From contig BSBN01000140.1 of assembly GCA_027924645.1 (NCBI GenBank), forward strand, positions 6,268,501-6,332,500: a DNA stretch of 64,000 bases. The letters are read 5' to 3'. The notes under the pieces are model-generated. The model did not search any database. It saw only the letters and a list, made by a program, of their open reading frames with translations, and was not told the origin of the DNA. Within the stretch, counting starts at the first letter, position 1, and every line of letters starts with the position of its first letter. Source of the stretch: Cunninghamia lanceolata. Lineage: Eukaryota > Streptophyta > Pinopsida > Cupressales > Cupressaceae. Positions 46,145-57,010 of the stretch are shown piece after piece. Both the position numbers and the translations under genes were made by a program.

Positions 46145-46669
46145 GTATGTAGTTCATCAAATCTCATTAAAAGTCATTTATTAGGCCCATAAATGCTTAG
46201 GAAAAATAGCTAGGATAGATGCGCCAAACTGCAATTTGGTGCATATACATCTAGAAATGTTGCATATGCCACAAAATCATGCATCTGAGTGATCTTATGA
46301 TGCATATGATAGATGTGCATATATAGGCCAAGAATTGGCGCATCCAATGTGGCACGTGACATAAAAAGTGGCACATGTGACACAAAAACCAGTGCATGAG
46401 CCAGAACGATGCATACATGTCAAGTATTGGCACATTCACGGTGAAGCGGCGCATCTGATATGGATCGGCACATTTGCCACCTAGTTCAGCGCATTTGCAC
46501 TAGGATAGTCAATTGACTTAACGAAATTAACCCAATTGGCATCTTGATCGATGTGTCAATTGATAAGCGATCTCTGAGATTGCCAAGAATCTAGTTGAGA
46601 GATGATATGCTGTTTTGATTAATTGGATAGGTTAAGTCAATGATAGGATAGTTTGATTACTTTGTGTAG
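46145..46669 (+). other. Putative intron with an iteron-like repeat cluster
   Basis: GTATGT...TTTGTGTAG. Between 46220 and 46500 about a dozen short copies of a GGCGCAT/GGCACAT/GTGCAT motif occur roughly every 20 bp, one of them with a CACGTG core (near 46355). No coding frame. Confidence 0.4.
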
Positions 46670-46670
46670 G

Positions 46671-47707
46671 TTTGCTTGGATATGGATTTCTTTGACGCCA
46701 TGCTTTGCTTGGTTGCAAGAGGATATCCATGATAACCTAATGTCACAAGAGCAGTACCCTTTACCATTGTTGCATAGGTATATGCTGACAGAGATGGACC
46801 GCGAGGCTCTTGGTGCTATGGGTCTGCATTACATTTGTTTCATGCCTGAGGTTCACGTGAACTGCGGTTTGTTGACTGCAGTGGTGGAGCGATTCCACAA
46901 CGAGGATGGGACATTCCATCTATCGACCGGGGAGATGACGATCACTCTAGAGGATGTGTATAGGATTCTGCACCTCCCTATTTAGGGAGAGTTGGTAGAG
47001 TATGACCCATAGCATGATGTGGGATTGGCTGAGTGCAGATGTGTTTTTGGTGACCCAGAGCTAGTTGAGTAGGTGATTTCATGGTTGGACATTCATGACT
47101 ACTATGACTACTTCCTGGGGATAGTGGCAGGATTGATTGGTGGCATAGTATGCCCCGATAGGAGGTCACACGGGTTCCCAATTGGCTGGGGAGGGTGTTG
47201 GAGAGTATGATTATGGATGAGAATCGATATGCATGGGGTGTGTGCATCCTAACACACTTGTACAGGGATATGCACCAGGTTGTGTACCACAGAGGGGCCA
47301 ACTTGTCAGCAGGTGTGTCTCTTTTATAGTTTTGGTTGTGGGAGCACATAGAAATCATGCAACTGATATGTCTTTTTCATAGGCAGAGAGGTGAGCCCTA
47401 TAGCTATAGATATGTAGGTGTGATTTCCCAGCACAAGCTGGGGAAGCTCAAGTATTGGAGACACGCGCTAGATAATGTGGATCTAGTTATCTAGCGCCCA
47501 TACCTAGATTGTGAGGTATGGGAGGATGAGGCTAACGAGTTGCCGTATTGTTTCTAGAGTCAAAGGCTTATTGGTAGGATGTGGTACATATTAGAGTATT
47601 AGATTGTCAGTAGGGTATAAAGGTAGTTTGGTAGAGTGCAGGGTAGGTCCCCGGGGTAGGCACGATTTGCGAGGACCCATGCAGAGAGATTTAGGTGGGG
47701 TCCTGTG
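46671..47707 (+). pseudogene. Plant mobile domain (PMD) gene, N-terminal and central part
   Basis: The PMD is a domain of plant proteins such as MAIN, related to sequences carried by transposons; its biochemical role is not established. Visible conserved blocks: A-L-G-A-M-G-L-H-Y near 46815; L-L-T-A-V-V-E-R-F and G-T-F-H-L-S-T-G-E-M-T-I-T-L-E-D-V from about 46868 to 46960; L-P-I-*-G-E near 46975; Y-A-W-G-V-C-I-L-T-H-L-Y-R near 47230-47270; F-W-L-W-E-H near 47330; R-Y-V-G-V near 47408; R-P-Y near 47495. Stops (from TAG at 46984 on) and one or two frame changes break it. It ends where a gag-protease element inserted, and continues at 53038. It is antisense to the surrounding Tat element. Confidence 0.75.
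47703..47707 (+). repeat. Left target duplication of gag-protease element 1 (CTGTG)
   Basis: CTGTG here against CCGTG at 53038-53042, one mismatch. Joining the flanks over one copy restores the PMD frame across the insertion site. Confidence 0.75.
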
Positions 47708-49322
47708 TGGTGCAGGAGCACCTAAAAGAACATCCTGGAGCAAGAAGACACAAATGATCATAGGAGGAGCCCATGGAACAAATCAAATCAACTGGAACAT
47801 CCTAAGACCAATGATGACATGTTATAATGGGCAAAATAATGTAATGGTCAAATGTCCTGAGGGTCCTGGTAAGGACCCTAGGACCAAAAAATAATGTAAG
47901 TTTAGCCAATAGTGCCCCTAGAGTCAAATACAAGTGTTTAAAGATCAGAAACAAAGTGTAATGATCCTAAGGAGATCCAACATGATGATTTGGTAGAGTA
48001 GAAGTCATTTAAAGTAGAGTTTTAAAATTCAAATTTTTGAATTATGCATTTGGGCGAGAAAGTTAAAATTGAGTAGTTTTGATGGTTTAACTAATTCCAA
48101 CTGACGAGAATCAGTTGTGGAAGTTGGACAGAGGTTATATAAACATGTGCAAGACATTTGATGTATGGGGGAGTCATTTTAGAGGCCTGGGTTGTACAAT
48201 TTGACAAAATAACAAAGTTTTTCATCTATTTCCTATTTTTTCTTGAGTTTTTGTTGTTCTTTTGATATGTGGTGGCATGGTAAATGTCTTGAATCTTCAT
48301 TGAACAAGTGTTCGGCCCTATTTCATGCTCTAAGAAGGTTTTTAAGTTAGTTTAATTCTACTCTTGTTGACTATTACAAAGAACAACAGACTGTTCTGTG
48401 GGTTTTGAGAGGTTACAATGCATCATAGGACCTTTCCATGAATGTAGGATCTTGGTTCTCATGGAATAGGTCCTTGATTACATGTATAATATGGTTTCTA
48501 ATCCTGACAAGACAGGAGGAGTGTAAGTGAGGAGGTGATCACCGTTGGAAGTCTAGTTTGTATGTGAAAAGAACATGAGAATGGTGGCATGGTTATAACA
48601 GCCAGAGATCTCCCTTAACAAGGTGATGTTTTTATGATTGATATTGTTTAATATGGTCTAGGAGATGGTGTTAGATCTTTGAATGAGGTCTGGAAGTGAT
48701 TGGAAGTGGGAGATCTAGTAAGCCCTAGGTTTTGGGTCCTAGAAATGAGGGTTTTGTATTTGAACATTTGAATGAGCAAACCATCAGATAAAACCTTGAA
48801 AATCCTTTGTTTTGGAACCTCTCCTAAGACTATTTGAGGGTTTGGAGAGTGGATGACAAGTTTGTCATAGGGTTCCTTTGTAAAGTGGGCAAATTAGGCC
48901 TTGTAGGAAGGCAGCAAGGTGTCAGGACAGTTAGATTTGGTCTAAAACAACTGTATATGAGTTTGAGGTATGTTATAGAACTAAATAGAGGGTACTCAGA
49001 TCAATCATTTGTTTTAAGAGTACTTTGGGAAATTTTAGAGAAAAGTACAGATTAGTTGTTGAACAGGGCTACTAGGATTAGACCTGGTTAAGAGAGTTTG
49101 TCAATGAACCAGCCAAAATGGAATAAGAAACCTATTGAATCTTGTTGATTGGGGTATGTTGAGACCCTAGAAGGTGGAAGATTGTATCTTAGAAGTAGGG
49201 AACAAGTTTGAGCCCTTTGGTGGAGTTTAGGGTAAGGAGAAGACTAGTAGGTCTTATTGGTTAAAGCCCACAATTGTTTCATTTTGCTAAATTGTCTCTA
49301 GAGACCTAACACCGCTGCATCA
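47708..49322 (+). repeat. 5' LTR of gag-protease element 1 (1615 bp)
   Basis: TGGTGCAGGAGCACC...CACCGCTGCATCA. TATATAAA at 48136-48143. A PBS follows after TAG. Confidence 0.9.
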
Positions 49323-49325
49323 TAG

Positions 49326-49336
49326 CGGTATCAGAG
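49326..49336 (+). other. Primer-binding site of element 1
   Basis: CGGTATCAGAG, three bases after the LTR; the initiator-Met primer site with its first T changed to C. Confidence 0.85.
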
Positions 49337-49405
49337 TCGCATGTAGGTCCTTGAGGGAGTAGTAGGATCTTGTGGAAGAGTTAAGGGTTGGTGAGAGTTG
49401 TAAAG

Positions 49406-50568
49406 ATGCCCCCTAAGAATCAGATGGCTAGGGAGAATAATGAATTGAGAGAAGCCTTAGAGGCTAGAGAAAAAGAGTTGAGGGAGAGAAAAGAATAGGA
49501 TGCTACAAGGGAAAGAGAGTTAAGACAAGTAAGAAGAGAGAATGCATCAATCTTGGCAATGTTGGAAGCATTGGAGAAGAATCCTAGAAGGGATGAACAA
49601 GATGATCAAGAAGGAGATGATGAGGCAGATGAGAACCCTCCTGAGGATGAATTGGAACCTGAAGAAAGAAGATTTTTGAAGTTACTTAAGGTTGTTCAAA
49701 GTAGTGGAACAAAGGCAAATGTAGAGTTGCCTATCTATCAGGGGAAGATGGATAGTGAAGAGGTATTAGGGTGGATAGATGCCCTTGAAAAAAATTTTGA
49801 GTATGAGGAAATAAGTGATGACAAGAAGGTTAAATTTACAAAGACAAAGTTGAGAGGGACAACACTTACATGGTGGAGTAGTGTACAAATAGAGAGAGTG
49901 GCCAAAGGTGGAACAAGAATTACTTCTTGGGGTAGGATGAGGGATATGATGAAGGATCAGTTTCTTCCATCTAATTATTCTATTCAAACAAAGAGGATGA
50001 GGCAGAACTTGAAGCAGAAGGACATGGATGTTATGTCCTATACTGAGCAATTTCATAAGCTTAGTATTAGAGGAAGATTGGAAGATGAAGAAGAGAAAGT
50101 GGCAAAGTACCTTAATGGGCTTAGGTATAACTTGCAAGATGAAATTGGTTTGACCATACCAAAATACTTGGAGAATGTTTTCAGTTAGCCATAAGGGTTG
50201 AAGAGAGGGTGAAGAGGAAGCAAGAAAGACAAGGAGGTAGAGGATATAGGGGTAGGGGCAGACCTACTAATGAAGGGCAAAGCAACAATGAGAAAGGCAA
50301 GGAGTTTTCTGCAGATCAAAGAGGTGGATATAGAGGTGGAGGTAGGTTTGGATCAGGTAGAGGAGAGTATTCACAGGTAGATGTTATCATTGCAATGAAG
50401 TGGGACACACATCTTTCAAATGTCCTAAGAGGGATGATTCTGATAAGAGCAAGGAGAGGAGTTCATTTGGCACAAGAAGAGGAAAAGAAAGAAGACCAAG
50501 AACTAGCAATAGCCTATCCAGTAACAGATGGAGAATTGCTCATGGTGAAAAAAGGAAAAGTGCAGTAA
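49406..50568 (+). pseudogene. gag: Gag of element 1 with CCHC knuckle
   Basis: ATG 49406 opens M-P-P-K-N with a Glu/Arg-rich coiled coil and a TAG at 49497. The same frame continues to 50188 with an acidic stretch (D-D-Q-E-G-D-D-E) and the Retrotrans_gag capsid (Y-Q-G-K-M-D-S-E-E-V-L-G-W-I-D-A-L, T-L-T-W-W, W-G-R-M-R-D-M-M-K-D-Q-F-L-P). Frame changes near 50185 and 50376 lead through an Arg/Gly-rich segment to the knuckle C-Y-H-C-N-E-V-G-H-T-S-F-K-C at about 50381-50414. It is close to the gag of element 2. Confidence 0.85.
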
Positions 50569-50589
50569 GCACCACAGGTATCCATTTTT

Positions 50590-51015
50590 AAAACTAATTA
50601 TTTAAGCCATGGAAAAATGTACAAGTTGATTATAGATTCAGGGTCACATGATAATTTAGTCTCCTAGAATATGGTACACAAATTAGGATTGAAGACATTT
50701 GATCATCCTAGTCCTTACAATGCCACTTGGGTAAGTCAAGAGCAGCAAGTAAGGGTTAATTAGAGGGCATATGTTGATTTTTCAATTGGTCCATATCATG
50801 ATTCTATTTTGTGTGATGTTATTTCAATGACATGTGGGCATATAATTTTGGGTAGACCATGGCAACATTTGAGAAGGACAGTTCATGATGGTTATACAAA
50901 TAGTCATTTGGTGCACAAAGATGGTAAAAAGTTAAAACTAATGCCTTTACCTTGTGAAGATAAGAAGGAACATGCCATTGTCTGTTTTGGAGAGAAATTG
51001 CAGTTGAATGTGTAG
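50590..51015 (+). pseudogene. Aspartic protease region of element 1
   Basis: I-I-D-S-G-S-H-D-N-L-V-S with the catalytic D-S-G-S at 50635-50646. The retropepsin body follows, including C-D-V-I-S-M-T...H-I-I-L-G-R-P-W-Q near 50812-50860 and K-D-G-K-K-L-K-L-M-P-L near 50920-50950. TAG codons at about 50666 and 50761 and the end at 51013. In complete relatives RT would follow here; it does not. Confidence 0.8.
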
Positions 51016-51422
51016 GTCAAAGATGTTTGGAAACAACAGAAACAGTTGCAGCAAAAGAAGGTTTATGATAGTCCTAAAGGACAGTAGGTTTGGAACTTAC
51101 ATTGCATCAAGGTTGGAGACATTGATTACCCTATAGGGAGGTAGGAAAAGGAAGGCAAACAACAGGGAAAAATAGATCAAAACTTCAAGATAGGGAGAGC
51201 AGAAACATCATAGCAGTAGGGTCCTAGGGAAGGACACCAAAACATGTTTTATGGTGCTAACATTGTTTGTAAGAGCCATGCAGGTTGGAGAAGGAGGAGG
51301 ATAACCTTTGGAGAGTTCATGTTCCCTATCACAAGTCAGAGGAACATTCCCAAAAGACTGCAAGAGGTTTGGAGCAGATCACATGACTCTTGGAACAAGA
51401 GTTTTTATCATGCTGGGGAGTA
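51016..51422 (+). other. Spacer and PPT of element 1 (pol absent)
   Basis: About 400 bp with Lys/Gln-rich remnants of the frame downstream of protease (several TAG), ending in GCTGGGGAGTA, the purine tract before the 3' LTR. Element 2 has the same GGGGAGTA before its LTR. Confidence 0.7.
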
Positions 51423-53037
51423 TGGTGCAGGAGCACCTAAAAGAACATCCTGGAGCAAGAAGACACAAATGATCATAGGAGGAGCCCATGGAACAAATCA
51501 AATAAACTGGAACATCCTAAGACCAATGATGACATGTTATAATGCGCAAAATAATGTAATAGTCAAATGTCCTGAGGGTCCTGGTAAGGACCCTAGGACC
51601 AAAAAATAATGTAATTCGGGCCAATAGTGCCCCTAGAGTCAAATATAGGTGTTTAAAGATCAGAAACAAAGTCTAATGATCCTAAGGAGATCCAACATGA
51701 TGATTTGGTAGAGTAGAAGTAATTTAAAGTAGAGTTTTAAAATTCAAATTTTTGAATTATGCATTTGGGTGGGAAAGTCAAAATTGAGTAGTTTTGATGG
51801 TTTAATTAATTCCAACTGATGGGAATCAGTTGTGGAAGTTGGACAAAGGTTATATAAACATGTGCAAGGCATTTGATGTACGGGGGAGTCATTTTAGAGG
51901 CCTGGGTTGTACGGTTTGACAGAAATAATAGAGTTTTTCATCGATTTCCTATTTTTTCTTGTGTTTTTGTTGTTCTTTTGATCTGTGGTGGCATGGTAAA
52001 TGTCTTGAATCTTCATTGAACAAGTGTTAGGCCCTATTTCATGCTTTGAGAGGGTTTTTAAGTTAGTTTATTTATTCTCTTGTTGACTGTTACAAAGAAC
52101 AGCAGACTGCTTTGTGGGTTTTGAGAGGTTACAATGCCTCATAGGACCTTTCCATGAATGTAGGATCTTGGTTCTCATGGAATAGGTCCTTAATTGCATG
52201 TATAATATGTTTTCAAACCCTAACAAGACAAGAGGAGTGCAAGTGAGGAGGTGATCACCGTTGGAAGTCTAGTTTGCATGTGAAAAGAACATGAGAATGG
52301 TGGCATGGTTATAACAACTAGAGATCTGCCTTAACAAGGTGATTTTTTATGATTGATATTGTTTAATATGGTCTAGGAGATGGTGTTAGATCTTTGAATG
52401 AGGTCTAGAAGTGTTAGGAAGTGGGAGATCTAGTAAGCCCTAGGTTTTGGGTCCTAGAAATGAGGGTTTTGTATTTGAACATTTGAATGAGCAAACCATC
52501 AGATAAAACCTTGAAAATCCTTTGTTTTGAAACCTCTCCTAAGACTATTTGAGGTTTTGGAGAGTGGATGACAAGTTTGTCATAGGGTTCCTTTGTAAAG
52601 TGGACAAATTAGGCCTTGTAGGAAGGCAGCAAGGTGTCAGGATAGTCAGATTCGGTCCAAAACAACTGTATATGAGTCTAAGGTATGTTATAGAATTAAA
52701 TAGAGGGTACTCAGATCAATCATTTGTTTTGAGAGTGCTTTGGGAAATTTTAGAGAAAAGTACAGATTAGTCGTTGAATAGGGCTACTAGGATTAGACCT
52801 GGTTAAGAGAGTTTGTCAATGAACAAGCCAAAATGGAGTAAGAAACCTATTGAATCTTGTTGATTGGGGTATGTTGAGACCCTAGAAGGTGGAAGATTGT
52901 ATCTTAGAAGTAGGGAACAAGTTTGAGCCATTTGGTGGAGTTTAGGGTAAGGAGAAGACTAGTAGGTCTTATTGGTTAAAGCCCACAATTGTTTCATTCT
53001 GCTAAATTGTCTCTAGAGCCCTGACACCTCTACATCA
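51423..53037 (+). repeat. 3' LTR of gag-protease element 1 (1615 bp)
   Basis: TGGTGCAGGAGCACC...CACCTCTACATCA, collinear with 47708-49322; TATATAAA at 51851-51858. The imperfect target duplication CCGTG follows. Confidence 0.9.
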
Positions 53038-53364
53038 CCGTGGCATCATATGAGGAGGCCTTGGTAGACTTTTGTCAGATCCCTTATGCAGCTTGGCCTA
53101 TGAGGAGGGAGATATTAGATGCAAATATGACACCAGACTATGAAGAGTGGTTTGCTGCTCATCCATTTCCCAGATATTTAGGACCTTGAGAGTTGGCTCC
53201 TCATATAGACGAGGATGATTCAGATGACGAGGATGGAGCTGGCATGAGGAGGAGATGGATGAGGGGGAGAGGAGGTTAGAGAGATGATGGTGGAGATGGA
53301 GGAGGAGGAGGAGATGAAGGACGAGGAGGTAGACCGAGACAGAGGAGCAGGTCTGGGGAGGGAC
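53038..53364 (+). pseudogene. PMD gene, second segment
   Basis: Continues the PMD frame after element 1: Y-E-E-A-L-V-D-F, R-R-E-I-L, Y-E-E-W-F, H-P-F-P-R-Y-L-G-P, which fit the region after the PMD core. One TGA at about 53187, then an acidic D-E-D-D-S-D-D-E-D stretch and a Gly/Arg-rich tail. It is cut by element 2 after GGGAC (53360-53364), its left target duplication, and resumes at 58392. Confidence 0.7.
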
Positions 53365-54742
53365 TGATGCAGAGGCATCCACACTAAAACATTAACACAT
53401 AGCATGGATGTCTGCAGCCCATCATCATCATCATCATCATCATCATCATATTTGACTTAACACAGTCAGCATCATCATATTCGTTTATCGACAGCATCAT
53501 CATGTTCGACCAGCGCGAACATCCTCCTGACGTCCACTGTTCACTTCAGCGACAACTTCCGTCTTCACTATTTTCAGCATCATGATATTCAACATCATGA
53601 TAATCGACAGGATAAAGAACATCCGGTTCCTTCCATTTATCCTGATGATGACGATCCTTAACTCCTCGCACCGTCCCCTCGATGCTTGCGTCACCCCGAT
53701 ATCCTGATGACGTATATCCTGATGACGATGACGTCACCGGCAGCTCCTCAATATCCTGCTGCTCCGAAATATCCTGATGACGTATATCCTGATGATGATG
53801 ACGTCATATCCTGCTGTTGGCCAAACTTAGTTTTTTTCGGCCCGCGATCAACCCGATCTTCTTCCTTACGCCGATACGCTCCTTCTCGGCAACTCCTGAT
53901 GATGATCACCTCGACGCACATTCACTTCATGCACTCAACTACATCATGCTCATCTTCACTTATCCGGATGACAATGCCTGAAGCGACTGCAGGATATTTG
54001 CAGAAATATCCTGATGATGCCGTTTTAACAAATTTTCAACCTTAGCGAAATTTCACTTCGCCGATCCTCTAGGGACGACCCGATCCACTCTCAGGGTGAT
54101 CTTCCAACTCAAACTTATCAGCTCAACCTACCACATACCCATGCTAGGGTCTTCAACACCTCTCGACGGTGATCCTGCACACCTGCATGCAAACAAAAAA
54201 CAAACTAACTCCTAACCTACTGTACATAACCATTCCACCAATCAGATGAATCAACTGGTGGAATGGATCAACGAATCCATACAGCCACCAAACCAGCAAA
54301 TCGATCAAGCAATGGAATTCAACAGAGGATGAACACAAACAGGATCACTTTATTTGATTTCAAAAGATGCAAATACAATGATCAATCTCTCTCTCAGTCT
54401 CACTCTCTGCAACCTAGCTCGATCGATGATATCTCTATCTATATCCAATATCAACCGATCCTCATGCTTAAATAGATTTTCCTACGAGTACTACTGACCC
54501 GACTCCAAGCGGCTGGGAAATCTCTCTAGGCGGCTGGGAGATCCAACCGAACCCCACAGCATGACAGCTGTCTAACAAACTGGCTAAAAATAGTAAAAGC
54601 ATGGTCAGCATGATCTCATCATGATCAGCATGACCTTATTACATGCATTTGGTCTTATCAGACCTTCTTGAAAACATAAACAAGACTCAAACTAACTAAC
54701 TGCCTCATGAAGGCCAGCTGTCAGGTAGGTGCTCCTGCACCA
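53365..54742 (-). repeat. 3' LTR of gag-protease element 2 (1378 bp)
   Basis: On the plus strand TGATGCAGAGGC...GTGCTCCTGCACCA. It contains an (ATC)n microsatellite at about 53419-53450. A 70-bp tandem duplication has TGACGTCA palindromes at 53729-53736 and 53799-53806. A TATA-like CTATTTAAG lies near 54465-54475 (minus strand). Confidence 0.92.
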
Positions 54743-55095
54743 TACTCCCCAACAGAAAAGAACTCATGTCCCATGAGTTTGGTTTGTGGAAGTCCTCCAC
54801 CTTTACACTTTGCCTTTGCAATATTCTGCCCTGTTCCAGCTGTAGCCTCTGCTGGCTCTTGGCTTCTCCAAGACTTCTGAACTGTAACTTGCTTTCTGGC
54901 AAGTAAATCCTCATGCCTGTCAATGTAGGCCTTCCTCAGGATGTCTCTGTGTTTGTCAGATTGTCTGACCAGAACCTCTGTCTGAACTGCCTCTTGAACT
55001 TCTGAAATGTTCAACTCTGTCTTTCTTTCAACCTTTATAGGACAAACAATAGTCCCAACTATGACAACATCCTTGTCATTCCTCTCAACTGGTTG
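54743..55095 (-). pseudogene. Spacer with open remnant after protease, element 2
   Basis: On the minus strand the frame after the protease stays largely open after the stop at 55096 (T-E-L-N-I-S-E-V-Q-E-A...Q-S-D-K-H-R-D-I-L-R-K) and runs through the purine tract GGGGAGTA into the LTR. Charged, helical, no known domain. It occupies the place where RT would be expected. Unknown function. Confidence 0.5.
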
Positions 55096-55660
55096 CTATT
55101 TGTAAACCTGTTTCTGCACCTGCTGCTGACCTCTGTCAGTCAAAACTAAAACTTTCTTCACCCTGTTGTCCTGAACAACTTCTTTCCCTGCAGTGTCCTC
55201 AACTGCCTGTATGCCCGCTCCTATAGGCTTCTGCACAAACTCCTTCTTCCCCATTAAAATGATTTGGGCTGCCTTCTGTACTACAGCATCTGCCTGCAAT
55301 GGCATCAACTTAATAGTCTTCCCATCTTTCTTGATGGTGTAGGTATTAGCATACCCATCATACAGTACCCTTCTATCAAATTGCCATGGTCTACCCAACA
55401 GTAGGTGACAACATTCCATGGGCAATATGTCACACAAAACTCTATCCTGATATGCTCCAATCTGAAAATCCACATATGCCTGTTCATATACCCAAAGTGA
55501 TTGACTATCACTCACCCAAGATGCCTTGTAAGGGTTCTGATGTGGAATCCTTTCCAAATTCAGTTTATCCACCATTTCCTAGGATACCATGTTGTCTGTT
55601 GAACCAGTATCAATGACAACCTTACATACCTTACCTTTGCTCTTGCATGTGGTCTTGAAA
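55096..55660 (-). pseudogene. Aspartic protease region of element 2
   Basis: Catalytic D-T-G-S at 55600-55611 (minus strand) in V-V-I-D-T-G-S-T-D-N-M-V-S, then one TAG at about 55579. The open retropepsin part 55575-55096 follows (C-D-I-L-P-M-E-C-C-H-L-L-L-G-R-P-W-Q, K-D-G-K-T-I-K-L-M-P-L). Pairs with 50590-51015 in element 1. Apart from the single stop it looks recently functional. Confidence 0.85.
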
Positions 55661-56898
55661 AGAGCTCTTCTTTGTGGGGATTCTTTGTCAGGTACCTTCA
55701 TGGTAATCACTGTCCTTCTCATCATCAGAGACTCTCCACTTTCTGGGTATCCATAATTATCAGGCTCCTTATCCTTTTGATAAGTGTTTGAACTCTGCAC
55801 ACTTTGCTCTACTTCCTCTTCTTGCACAAGTTGTACTCTCTTGTCATTAGTTCTATCATTTCTGGATGATGAACCTTTGTTTTCTGGACATTTGAAAGAT
55901 GGATGACCAAACTCACCACAGGTGTAACACTTTCCTGAAAATGTAGTAGAACCTCTACCACCTCCAAATCTGCCTCTATTACCTTTCCATCCACGTCTGA
56001 AATCAGACTGTCCCTGTCCTTTACCAGTGTCTTCTTGACCCTCATTGGTTTGCTTTTGTGTAGGGGCTGATCCTCTTCCCCTCATATTGTTTCCTCTTCC
56101 TCTCATGGACTTATCATGTCCTCTATTCATCTTTTCTTCAATCCTGATTGCCATTTGATAACAATCCTCCACATTCTTAGGGTTAGCTAAAACTAACTCA
56201 TCCTGTATGTTCAACCTCAAACTAGCCAAGTACCTAGCCACCTTTTCTACCTCATTCTCATGATGACCAGATCTCATACTCAGCTTATAAAACTCCTCAG
56301 TATATGCCTTCACATCCTTTTCCTTCTACTTTAAAAATTGCAGCTTCTTAAACATCTAGATTTCATAATCCCTAGGCAAGAATTTACCTTTGATCCTTGC
56401 TACCATCTTATCCCATGAAGTGATCTTTGACTTCCCTTGTTTCCTTCTCTCGGATTGTACATAATCCCACCATACCAAAGCATGACCGCCTAACTTGGTC
56501 TTTGCAATCTTTACCTTCTGATCCTCAGCAACATCTTCACATTCAAAGTGATTATCAAGTGCAGCAATCCAATCCAGTAACTCATCTTCATTCAAACTTC
56601 CATTATACTTGGAAACATCAACCTTTACCTTAGGTTTATCACCCTGCACTGCCTTTAACAGTTTTGCAAATTTCTGGTCTTCCGCATCCAGTTCTTCAGC
56701 TACCTCTTCATATTCTTCAACAGTATCTTCATCTTCTTCAGACTCACTGTCTGCCACTTCCCTCTTTTTGTTCTTTTCCAGGGCTACAAGCCTGGCTTGA
56801 AGTGCTTCAGCAAGCTCCTTCATCTTCCTCATCTCTCTGGCATGTTTTTCCTTCATCTCCTGCAATTCCCTTGCAGTACCATTACCTTTTGGAGGCAT
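55661..56898 (-). pseudogene. gag: Gag of element 2 with CCHC knuckle
   Basis: ATG at 56898 (minus strand) opens M-P-P-K-G-N-G. A coiled coil (E-M-K-E-K-H-A-R-E-M-R-K-M-K-E-L) and an acidic segment follow. The capsid is Y-N-G-S-L-N-E-D-E-L-L-D-W-I-A-A-L, A-L-V-W-W-D-Y, I-K-G-K-F-L-P-R-D-Y-E-I. Stops at 56356 and about 56325 interrupt it. From 56313 it is open again: an Arg/Gly-rich RNA-binding stretch and the knuckle C-Y-T-C-G-E-F-G-H-P-S-F-K-C at 55888-55929 (CX2CX4HX4C). This is the best preserved gag in the window. Gag would form particles packaging the element's RNA, with pol supplied in trans (inference). Confidence 0.88.
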
Positions 56899-56995
56899 TT
56901 TGTCAACCTCTCACTCAACACACAACACACAATCAACTCTACCTCTGCCCTTTCGGTGACAGAATCAACACATAACAGCCCAGACCTTTTGCTGA

Positions 56996-57007
56996 GCTCT
57001 GATACCA
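56996..57007 (-). other. Primer-binding site of element 2
   Basis: TGGTATCAGAGC on the minus strand, three bases (TAG) after the 5' LTR end. Confidence 0.95.
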
Positions 57008-57010
57008 CTA

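Larger units (their letters stand above)
47708..53037 (+). mobile_element. Gag-protease-only LTR element 1 (TR-GAG-like)
   Basis: 5,330 bp with two LTRs of 1,615 bp each, a PBS, a gag and a protease, but no reverse transcriptase, RNase H or integrase before the 3' LTR. The space between the protease and the 3' LTR is only about 400 bp, so pol is absent rather than decayed. Its LTR termini (TGGTGCAGGAGCACCT...CATCA) and gag match element 2 on the other strand. It must depend on pol enzymes from another element. Confidence 0.9.

Noticed and set aside
53419..53450. (ATC)n as an independent satellite
   Set aside because: It is a part of the LTR of element 2 and recurs in its partner at 57065.
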